Positions 25,064-35,189 of a stretch of DNA of 64,000 nucleotides are shown here, piece by piece. Numbering within the stretch: the stretch's first letter is position 1; each line of letters starts with the position of its first letter. The position numbers and the translations under genes are program-made. Source of the DNA: Zanthoxylum bungeanum (lineage: Eukaryota > Streptophyta > Magnoliopsida > Sapindales > Rutaceae); assembly GCA_019454045.1 (NCBI GenBank), contig SKCR01034820.1, positions 99,612 to 163,611 of the forward strand, given 5' to 3'. The notes beneath the pieces were generated by a model, which worked only from the letters and a program-made list of their open reading frames with translations, had not been told where the DNA came from and did no database searches.

Positions 25064-25660
25064 ATTGAAAAAAAAGAAGACAATGCCGCAAACAATGGAG
25101 ATATTTTCCTTGGTTTATTTGATTGCAATCCTGCATTTTTAATAAAGACATTGATTTAGTCTACCTGTTCGAACCATTTTCTTAAATGATAATAAAGATG
25201 TTCATTTCGCTGAATCTCTTCTGCAACATGAGTATATTTGAGAAAAGTATTCAACCTTGGTACTATGGAATCCAGTGATGAACACGGGGAACCCTCGAAA
25301 TAAGAAAACAGAAAAGATAAGATAGATATTCGGAAATTGGGAAATAGAGGCAGTGAAAATATCAGAATTGGAAGGGGATTAGTTCACCGAGCCGATCAAC
25401 GTAGACAGATTGAAGCAGTAGCTTGCCTGAGGAAAAGAAGACTGAGCAGTCGCCAAGAGAATTAGCAGAAGACCTAACCCAACGAGATGGGAAACTCATT
25501 CACGTATGCATGCATACACGTAACATATTTTGCATTCCTTTTTGTGTTTTGTGTTTGTTTTTTTTGTATTCCCAGGTTTTGAAGAAGAAAAAAGAAAGTG
25601 GCAAATGAAAGCCAATCAGAAGCATCAATATAACATCAACAGTTTACGGACGAGTCCTAA
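25064..25660 (+). other. B region after gag, with a possible scrap of the integrase C-terminus
   Basis: Pol is missing. Near 25380-25415 the phrase FTEPINVDRLKQ, directly followed by a stop, resembles the very end of Tat-type integrases, which would mean one large internal deletion from gag to the last pol codons. A possible intron (donor GTATGC at 25504, T-rich tract, acceptor CAG at 25577) follows in a Lys/Glu-rich short frame (25423-25608). Both readings are tentative. Confidence 0.4.
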
Positions 25661-26275
25661 GGTTGAGGCCCATATCAGTATCAATCTGGGGCGAGGCCCA
25701 CATCAGTAACAGTGTTGGGGCGAGGCCCACATCAGTTTCAGGGCCGAGGCCCGCATCAGTACCAGTCTTAGGGATGAGTCACAGGGTTGAGGCCCATATC
25801 AGTATTAATCTGGGGCGAGGCCCACATTAGTAACAGTGTTGGGGTGAGGCCCACATCAGTACCAGTTTGGGGCGAGGCCTACATCAGTAACAGTGTTGGG
25901 GCGAGGCTCACATCAGTTTCAGGGCCGAGGCCCGCATCAGTACCAGTCTTAGGGATGAGTCCCAGGGTTGAGGCCCATATCAGTATTTATCTGGGGCGAG
26001 GCCCACATCGATAACAGTGTTGGGGCGAGGCCCACATCAGTACCAGTTTGGGGCGAGGCCCACATCAGTAACAGTGTTGGGGCGAGGCCCACATCAGTTT
26101 GAGGGCAATGCCCACATCAGCATCAATCTGGGGGCGAAGCCCACATCAGTACCAGTTTGGGGGCGAAGCCCACATCAGTACCAGTTTGGGGTGAGGCCCA
26201 CATCATTATCAACATCAGTTTTGCCGGGTATGACACTCTGGGGGCGAGGCCCATATCTTTATCAGAATCAGTCTG
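25661..26275 (+). repeat. Tandem array 1 in B 3' UTR: CGAGGCCCACATCAGT units
   Basis: About 20 copies of a GGGGCGAGGCCCACATCAGT(A/T) core, separated by ACCAGTTT, AACAGTGTT or TTCA spacers (period about 24-33 bp). A higher-order unit starting GGTTGAGGCCCATATCAG recurs near 25661, 25783 and 25967. The array is G+C-rich and open in several frames, which creates spurious ORFs. Confidence 0.92.
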
Positions 26276-26282
26276 GCCGAGT

Positions 26283-26760
26283 ATGGCACTTTGGAATGGC
26301 ACTCCGAGAATGGAGCAGGGTTCGAGAATGAACAAGCCAAGAATGGCAATCCGAGAATGGAACAAGGTTCGAGAATGAACAGGCCAAGAATGGCAATCCG
26401 AGAATGGAACAAGGTTCGAGAATGAACAAGCCGAGAATGGCAATCCAAGAATGAACAAAGCCGAGAATGGCAATCCAAGAATGGAGCAAGGTTCGAGAAT
26501 GAACAAGCCGAGAATGGCAATCCAAGAATGGAGTAAGGTTCGAGAATGAACAAGCCAAGAATGGTAATCCGAGAATGGAACAAAGTTCCAGAATGAACAA
26601 TCCGATAATGGTAATCCGAGAATGGAGCAGGTTCGGGAATGAAAAAACCAATAATGACACTCCGAGAATGGAGCACGGTTCGGGAATGGACCGCCTCACA
26701 GTAACGATTCAAGAATGGACCACCTCTCATCAACCCTGTTCGAGAATGGACCACCTCACA
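26283..26760 (+). repeat. Tandem array 2 in B 3' UTR: 47-bp GAGAATGG units
   Basis: GAATGGCAATCCGAGAATGG starts at 26341, 26388 and (variant) 26435, a 47-bp period, with diverged units on both sides (GGTTCGAGAATGAACAAGCC theme). It lies between array 1 and the purine tract. Long minus-strand ORFs here (up to 179 codons) only reflect the repeat. Confidence 0.92.
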
Positions 26761-26869
26761 ACAAAATCAACTCAATTCAGCTCGGGGCAGCAGACGAGCC
26801 AGGTAAGTGAAAATGCATTACATAACTTTGATAGGATTGTTCAAAGTCACACACTACACAAGTCCCATC

Positions 26870-26883
26870 AAAGTGGGGGCGAC
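26870..26883 (+). other. Polypurine tract of element B
   Basis: AAAGTGGGGGCGAC lies directly before the TG of the right LTR; it would prime plus-strand synthesis. Confidence 0.85.
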
Positions 26884-27152
26884 TGTAGGCATTGCATTTT
26901 TGCATATGAAACCCGATGATGAGTCTCAGTTGGAGGCACTACCTTTTTAGTTAAGGATATTGCGGGAAACGGTCGTCGGAAGGGAATCGGTATTTCCTTA
27001 GATCCTTATTCACTTGTTTAGCGTCAAACTCACTTGTTGGACCTCCGTTTAGAGCACCTTTGGCCCAAAAAAAAACCCAGAACCATTTAACCTTGGCCCA
27101 AACCCACTCACCAAACCAACACAACACCTAACCTTGGCCCAAAACCCAAGCT

Positions 27153-27157
27153 AAACC
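27153..27157. repeat. Target-site duplication of element A (AAACC; second copy 37247-37251)
   Basis: AAACC stands on both sides of A, and the uninterrupted left LTR of B reads AAACA at this place. The insertion is precise. Confidence 0.95.
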
Positions 27158-29214
27158 TGTTGGATAATATGACCCATAGCGTCACTATTTGTACAGATCA
27201 TAGTGTTGTTGTAAAAATTAACTATGTGACAAGGAAATTGCACTCTCATCATTTGTGATTAGATCACCTTAGATATATAAATGAAGAGAGGTCCATATGA
27301 TTAGTTCCTGGATTGAGATGATATGAGACAGTATCAGTCCACGAAGGATTAATCATTAAATATCCCTAGCCGGAGTATTGTCGAGACTGGACATCGATAA
27401 TGCGGAATAGGCTAGTATTGCACTTGTGCGCGTTGTGAGGGCACAACGACATAGTTCTCATATATTTGGGTATTGGATACTCATGCAAGTGCGATAGGAG
27501 GTTGTGTTTCACCGATGGTACGGGAAACAGCTTCGCTCTGGATAGACCCCTCGGAATCCCATTGGTATTATGACTATGTGTCTATGGGAGTCCGACATCA
27601 GGGTAGTGTGTATGGTCTTAACCTGAGACTTGCACCGCTAATGCTTACGACAATCAATATGCTTTAGTTGAGGTCGTCTAGGACTCTAACCGGTTCTGTG
27701 TACGCCAATGCTGGGTATATTGAGAATCGTAGAGTATTGGGTGTGATGTCAAGACGGAAGTATCACTCCAGTCATAGTGGAGATGATGTCACGCAGGATA
27801 CGGTATTAGTGCTCTTAAGTGCTGGCCGGCCATCGGGATATTATGACAAGGTCATGTATATCCGATTATAGAGACTAGTTACCAGACATCCGACATGTGC
27901 TTCGGACGGGGCATACACTTATCCAGCCCCAGCCCTAGCACGTGACTATCCGATACTGGGCCGATATACACAATACTTGGTATACTACGCTTGATACAGA
28001 TCTTAAATATTCTTTGATGGATATGACCGGAGAATTGGGTAGACTTCGTGCTTTGCTAGAAGCCGATTGTGTCTCGTAATCGGTAGAACGTAGTACTTGG
28101 TACGTACGTGATTCGGATACTCCGACGACCATATTTGCTGCCGAATTATCCGGGGATCTCATGGGTCGCTTCCCAAAGATTCACCGATGACGTATGACTC
28201 GCACTTTTATTAATCTGGGATTAATATGATGAGAGAGAAAATTAATCTGGGATTAATTACAGAGATATTTTATCTGAGATAAAATATCAATTTAAAGAGA
28301 GAGAATGATTAATTTGGAATTAATCGAGGAATTAATATATTTGATATATTAAACGAAATTGGATTTCGACGCGGAATTAAAATTAGATTTTAATTCGGGC
28401 AAGCGAATTAATTTAGAATTAATTCGTTAGCGACGTGAATAGTGATTTCGCTAGGCGTAATCATTTAATTACGACGCGACGGAAAATTCGTTAATTTAGA
28501 ATTAGCGAATCCGAGCCCGAAATATTTACGAGCGCATTCGCATTTCGAATTCGAGCGCGGCTCGTCAAATCAAGCGTCAAATCGTTAGTCGCGTCAAACG
28601 TCAAATCACTGTCACTTTGAGTGATGTGACTTGACAAGATTGACTTGATGTGATTGAAGGATGTGGTTGTTGAGGGAATTAATGGTTTTATTTGTTTGAC
28701 TTTTAAACCATTAAAGTAAAATGGATTTAATGATTTTTTAAATCATTTTGTGTAATATATACACAATTCCTTTTACCACAAACGATATACCCTTTTCCCT
28801 CCACTCTCTCTTCTTCTTCTTCCTCTCCTCACGCCATTTTCTGGTTTCAAAGAGACAGTGAACTGTCGAACAAAATGAAAAGAAAATGGAGGGAAGCAAG
28901 TGTGTTTTGTGGAAAAACAAGAGTGCTAGCACACTCTAAGATCAATGCGAAGGTGATAGGGAAGTCCCCCCATGAGCCGGGAACGTTTTGATGAAGCTTG
29001 GAGCTCGTTTTTGATGTTCAAAATGGCCAAAAACAGCAGCCCATTTCAGCCACTGTCACAGCAGTTCACGCCCAACAGTGAGCATAATTTCAGTTCGTTT
29101 TTGTTGCCAAATCGTCTCTCAACCGCTCGATGTAAGTATTCCGCACTTCCGTCGTGGTATTCACTTATGATTCATGCTTGAGTTTTGATCTTGGGACCTT
29201 TAAAAACTCCAACA
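27158..29214 (+). repeat. 5' LTR of element A, 2057 bp
   Basis: It holds a striking run of inverted repeats at 28209-28624 (listed in the findings). An AT box (AATATATAC near 28750) is followed by a pyrimidine-rich stretch at 28790-28830 that could mark the transcription start. A 69-codon sense ORF at 28972-29181 recurs in the other LTR but resembles a leader ORF, not a known protein. Confidence 0.94.
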
Positions 29215-29230
29215 TTGGCATCAAGAGCTT
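29215..29230 (+). other. Primer-binding site of element A
   Basis: TTGGCATCAAGAGCTT directly follows the LTR. It is a variant of TGGTATCAGAGC, the initiator-Met tRNA site usual in plant copia elements; C, D and F keep TGGTATC. Confidence 0.75.
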
Positions 29231-32200
29231 AGGTTAAAAGCATGAAAAGTTAGGGCTAAAATTTGGGCAAACTTGATTTTGAGCATGATAAATTAAATTG
29301 GATGGATTTGTATGCTTAAATGTGTTTGAATTGAAGATTGATTAGGTCAATTTGAAGAAAATATGATTGAATCATTTTTCCCCAAATTACTTTCTTGGCC
29401 GAAAATTGTGATGATTTAATGTCTTGGGATTTTGATTTTTGACAATTGGATGTGTTGGAAATCATTCGGGAATATGATTTGATGTCGATTGCGGAATCAA
29501 TTGGATTGAATTCGATTCGGACGTAAAATCCCCAAATTGCCAAGTATGTCATGAAACTTGAAATTGGGTAAAATTGATTTGAGCATGCAATTATGAAATT
29601 GGATGATTAAGTATGCTTAATACATGTTTAATTGATGATTGGTTGGATCAATTTGATTAAACATTGTTTGGAACAAATTTCCCCAATTTTGATGTGTTGG
29701 CCGAATAGTAACTTAGCCCTAAACTCTTGGTAATTTTGATTTTTAATTCATTGGATGAGTTAGAATCAATTAGGATGTTGATTTAATGTCGATTGTTGGA
29801 TTAATTGGATTGAAACCAAATCGGATATAAAATCCTCTCCTTGGCCGAGACTTAAAGAGCATGTAATGGGTTTGATTTTAATCAAAATATGTTGGACATA
29901 TGATGATGATAATGAGCATGATTAATTGTATGAATTGATGTTTTAGAAATGTTAATTTGGGTGATTAATCATGATATACACTTTAGGTAATTAAATTGCG
30001 AAATTGGATTTGTGTAATTTAATTAATTGGGCTAATTTTGGAAATTGAGCTTGAATTGTTGTTATTGGGCTTATTGGGCTTTGTTGTACAAAGTTGGGTT
30101 AAGGCAAATTGGATTGGATCCAATTGGCCCAAAACCGCATCCATAAAGCCCAAATGCAACATAATGGACCTTTGTAATTTAATTGGGCCTAATGGGCCAA
30201 AATTAATTTAAAGGCTTATGGGGTAAATCCCGGATTGGACTTTGGTTGCGGGTTTGACCCGAGTTGACCAAAAGTCCACGCCTTAAGAAATTAATTAAAA
30301 GCCCATTGGACTTTAATTAAGTTGACGTTGGACGTTAATCGGGCTTTGAGACCCGTAACAATTAAATTTGGAATTTAATTCGTAAAAGGTTTATTAATAA
30401 AGTGTGATATTTAATTTGGAATTAAATAGTGAATTAGAATTAAATACATATTAAATTGGATTTAATTATGTAGTTTAATTTAATTCTAGAATTTGTACTT
30501 TAAGTACTTATTCGTAAAAACGAGTTTGACTCGAACAAAATCAAATCGTTGTTTGAACATAGGATGATCACATAATTATCAGATTAATTAATTTGATTAG
30601 ATTGATTGATAGCATGCTTATGTGAGTGAATACATGGTTGTGATGCATGAATAATGTATATCGGATGGATATTAGATGGGTGGGGCAATTTTAGAAATTG
30701 TTGTAATAAATTTGATTTATTAATTGGACCTGCGTGTCCAGCCTTATCACCTTCTATTCTTTGTATTCTCTTCTTACCTATTCCCCTCAATGTAAATGAG
30801 GTTTCTTTAGAAGTGTAGTGTAACGGGTAGAAGAAATATTTGTGCTAGCGGGAGAGAGAGAAGTGAGAGATTTGATCTAGGATCAATGTGTAAAATATCC
30901 ATCCGCATATCATTATTATTTTATCATATGCGATTTATTATGTGTTTAGAATGCATGTTTAAGGGTGTATGATGATGAGACCTTAACAAAGATAAAGAAT
31001 TGGTAGCCAATTTGCACGCGAAAAGCCCTCATCAAATATCATGCGTCTTTTCCTTCCATTGAGTGATTCTTACTCAAGATCCGAGATTGGCATGGGTTGT
31101 TGGCCAAAGTCAAGCCCCTGTCCGTCGAAGATGTGTTTGAATCACGAAGCTTTGTTCCATATTGGTGTCTTGTCCAAGTTGTGGTTTGTTGGCCAAAGTC
31201 AAGACCACTTCTTGTCCATCGACATTGATTACGAAGCTTCCATGGTCAATGGGTCCGCGCTTGACTGGGATCATCAGGTTTGTTGTGCCAAAGCCAATGC
31301 CTAGTTGATTCAGAGGAAAAAGGTTAGGCTATATATTGGATATATAGGCATATATAAGATATGTTTCGGACTTGGATGTCCACCTACCGGATCTAGGAGT
31401 TGGATGAGATTCAATTGATCTTAGAGATCTACCTAGTTAATTATCATACAATTTGTTGGCCAAAGTCAAGATTGTGTGATATTTAACGGTATCCTAGCCC
31501 ACTAGGAAACACGGTTTCCCGAGTACTCGACAGAGGGTTAGAGGCTCGACGAAAAATAGTGGGAGGCAAGAATTGAATTTGCAATATTCGTTCAATTACT
31601 CACCATACGCGCTCAAACAAATATCACTCGTCATATTAAAAGTATTAGTTGGACTAATATTTAATGTTGTTTTATAAAACAGTTGGACTGTATTATAGTT
31701 GATTATATATAATTGGATTATATTAATCAATATATTTGAATTAATTAATTTCAGTTTACAGTTGATTTTATAATTGGATTATAGTAATCAATGTAATTGA
31801 GGTTAATTAATTTGGATTATATTTGATTATATAGTTGGACTATTATAATCATTATAAAATATATAGTACCACTAATCGTTGATTAAATAGTTGGACTATT
31901 GTAATCAAGATAAAATTGAAAAGTTGGATATTTAAAATATAATCTGGGATTAAAATATTTTAAATGATTTAATTTTCAAATTGGGAATAAATAATAGGTT
32001 ACTTTATTTGATAAAATAACTTATTATACCTTAAGCCCAAAATTAAGCAAAATAAGTAGAGCATAAAATCTTGGAAGATTTATGTGATGATGACTTTAAT
32101 GCTTAATTTAATATACTTGTCATAAATCTATTTTAGATTAAGAAGTATTAAAATTGCAATTTATAATTCTTGGAGAATTAATTGACTATTCTAGAGGTGA

Positions 32201-33015
32201 AAAGTCAAAGTTTGCAATTGGGCATGTAGCACGAGGTGCACATCGTTTCGATATTCTAAAAACCCAAGGCTTGGCCTAAGGTTCCTGAAATATTGAAAAT
32301 GATAATTGACATATCCCATAGTGACTACCATTTGGATATGGAAGACACGAAGGAATTAAAAGAAAGGGCAAGGCTCTGACTTTAAAAATGTTTATCAAAG
32401 TTATGTTCACTACTAGTATTGAAATTAGATTTTAAATACTTAGTGTGGTACATAAAATATTTGTATTGATGTTCAGAATCTGCTTTGAGCAGGATACTGA
32501 CTTCAGGCTGAGATTGTTCTGCGAATCGGAAACGGGACGAAAGTCGCTGTTTCGACCGTAGATACCTAAGTTTAGGAATTACCCTTCGGGTGTGTACTTA
32601 AATTAGGAACTGTTATAATGTAACTAGTTTGACTAGAGACATTATCTCTATATCAGTGTTTAATCCATTGTGGATAAACCTTTATATTCTAGAACACTAA
32701 GTGTTTCATTATATAAAGATGATACTGAGATAAAACATTAGATGTGAATAACAGAATTTATATTTTGAATATAATTAAAATCTCAAACATATAAAATGAC
32801 AAATAAATAGCTCAAATTGATTTGATCAATAGAGACTTATTTGTGGCATTGTTGTCTGGGACACAATCAAACAAGATTAGTATATCCGCACTTTTGAAGA
32901 GTGGGTACTAGGACTGATTTGACTATTCAAATAAAGTCTACGAATCTAGTTAGTTAGGTAAAGTACCTAAAACACTATTTACTTGGTAATAGTGAAAATA
33001 CCACCGATTTGTTAG
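29231..33015 (+). other. A interior upstream of integrase: diverged 5' repeats and decayed unknown region
   Basis: At about 29230-30000 there are three or four diverged units of a theme AAATTTGGGCAAACTTGAT...TTTTTCCCCAAATT...TGGCCGAA, also present in C, D and F next to the primer site. Around 31095-31470 the phrase GTTGGCCAAAGTCAAGA recurs three times. A short coding-like relic (KSKFAIGHVARGAHR in C at 47520) occurs near 32195-32390. Gag is not recognisable. Confidence 0.5.
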
Positions 33016-34935
33016 CCCTATTCATGGTGAAGTTAGTGGGCCCATATCTAGCTAGGCTAGATGTGAACATGAATATTTCGTGACCTTAACGGATGTGGCA
33101 TCACGTTATGGTTATGTGTTTCTTTTGAAGAACACAGATCGAAACTTTTAGAGTTTCGACACGAAGTAGATAAAAGATCGGCTATAGTATTATACCGTCA
33201 CGGTAAGACCGTAATGGAAAATACTTAAGCAGTAAGTTTCAAACATACATGAAAGACTCCTCCCGAGACACGTCAGTTAGACGGTGTGTCCGAACGAAAA
33301 CCGAATTTTGTTGGACATGATAAGGTTTATCACGAGTCGCTCTGAGCTACATTTCCTTCAACGGATATGTATTAACAGTGCAAAACTTATTTAGAATAAG
33401 GTTCCATATAAATCTGTTTGACAGATATCATATAGGATATGAACAGGAAAGAAACAGGGTTTCTCATTCCTAATAATTTGGGTATGCCGGCATAACGTTT
33501 GGATGATACCAAACTAAGAACCCAAATTGGATAAGTGCCATATATAGGTTATCCTAGGGAAACCATAAGTATAGTACTTATATTATCTCACATGAGAACA
33601 ATATGATTGTTGCTCACCATGCGGTTTTCCTAAGAGGAATACCGATATGCAGTGGTCAGTGGGAGGATAGTGATACTCGATGAAAATCGGGGTAATACTG
33701 TTCAAGGCACGAAGTCCGTAATGGAACATATAGTTCATCAAGGATGAAACTAAACCATTAATCTTCAATACACAAGAACCTCGTAGATCGGAGAGAATCA
33801 GAAAACAAACCTGGGGTATGGGTTTCTGATCTCACCCCTTAAAGATGTAAATCTTATGGAGGTATACCAACCGACTACGTACGAGGAAGTGATACAAGGT
33901 ATCGACTCCCTATTATGGCAAAGTGCCATGAGTCCGAAATGGATTCCATGTATAACAACTATGTTTGGATACTAGTTGTTGTACCGCAAGGCATTGTGCC
34001 TATTGGTACAGTATACGTCTTCAAGGAAGACATACATGGATGGCAACATACCAACGTACAAAGCTAGGCTTTTGACGGAAAGGTATCGTTATCAACATTG
34101 TGTTGATTACGGTTCAACCTTTTACCTGTTGCCATGGTAAATCCATTTTGAAGATGCTTGTAGATACTGCATATTTCATTTATGAAATGTGTCAGTTAAT
34201 GATCAAAATCGCTTTCCTGAAAAGGAAACCTTTTGGAGGATGCTTACAACATCCTGACGATTTTGTATAACCGACAAACAAGGTTTGCGGGTTATTCGAT
34301 CCATGTTTGGATTGAAGCAAGCATAAGGTTCTTGGAACTGTCGTTTTGAAATAATCATAATGGTTTATGATTTGACTCAAAACGAAATGATTCTTGTGTA
34401 TATAAGGAGGTTAGTGGGAGCGCACTGACAATGGAAATTCCCATAAAGCAATTGGTGAAAGCTTGGCTTTCATAGAAATTCTCCGTAGAATTCTGGGAGT
34501 AACAACCTTTATTCAAGGAATAAAGATCTACTGGGATAGATTTGGAGTTGTTAACACTCTCTGGGAAATTGTACATTTAAAATGTACTTGATTTGGTGTC
34601 TCATACGCTTTGAGCATATGGAGTCACAATCAGGTCAATCCAAGTGATAGTCACTGGATTGAAGTTAAAGAACATCTGTTAGTATCTTAGAGAACTAAAG
34701 ATGTTGTCTAAAACTATGGAGAGGGAGAACTTGAAGTGACTGGGATCACTGCTGCAAGTTTCCAAACAGTTAAATACTGCGGTACTATAAAGTTTAAATA
34801 ACGGACAGTGAGCTGGAAATCTTCCAAGCAAGATACTGTTGCCGAATAAACAAAACAAATGCGGATTATTGCTGCAGCTGAGGCAGCAATAGAAGCCATT
34901 TGGATCGATAATAAATCTAATTAGATTAGATATAG
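33016..34935 (+). pseudogene. A pol remnants: integrase core, RT and RNase H
   Basis: Integrase core relic at 33016-33150 (HGEVSGP, then EYFVTLTDVASRYGYVFLLK). RT relic from about 33905 (ESEMDSM; PQGIVPIGT; TYKARL) through 34215 (KIAFLK) to 34440 (SWN, CVYKRVSGS in another phase). RNase H relic near 34810-34900 (WKSSKQDTVA, then stops). Between GSA (34433) and IPIK (34440-34453) the stretch that should hold catalytic YVDD is absent. Multiple stops and shifts; no function possible. Confidence 0.8.
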
Positions 34936-35189
34936 TTCTGTTAGCAGCTGAGCTAGGCGTCAGCACAGGCTAAAGAATTAAAGGTCTCATCGACGATCCA
35001 GATATATACTTCTATATTCATCTGATTCGTTCGGATCATACATCGTGGCGATGTGATGATCGTATAAATCGCGTCAGACGATAATCATGCAAATCCGCTG
35101 ACGAAAACCTTTTCTCAGCAATTTGAGCGAACCGTACATAGTTCGGGTGTTCGACACTTGAGTGACTGGCTATGTGCCAAGTGGGAGAT
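34936..35189 (+). other. A 3' end of pol relic and polypurine tract
   Basis: Relic of the RNase H end (ATCGTGGCGATGT near 35040; CCGCTGACGAA near 35096, corresponding to ADPLTK in E). The polypurine tract CCAAGTGGGAGAT at 35177-35189 abuts the 3' LTR. Confidence 0.7.

Noticed and set aside
26123..26754. Long overlapping minus-strand frames rich in HSRTLFHSRIAILGLFILEP repeats
   Set aside because: They are translations of the 47-bp tandem array in two frames; the array unit lacks stops, and there is no start context or family resemblance.
28209..28624. CRISPR-like array
   Set aside because: The palindromes differ from one another and there is no repeat-spacer periodicity; the sequence is plant LTR.
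28972..29181. 69-codon sense frame in both A LTRs, and a similar 68-codon frame in both C LTRs (44277, 52743)
   Set aside because: The two peptides are not alike although they sit at the same place, so protein-level conservation is absent. At most these are leader ORFs.
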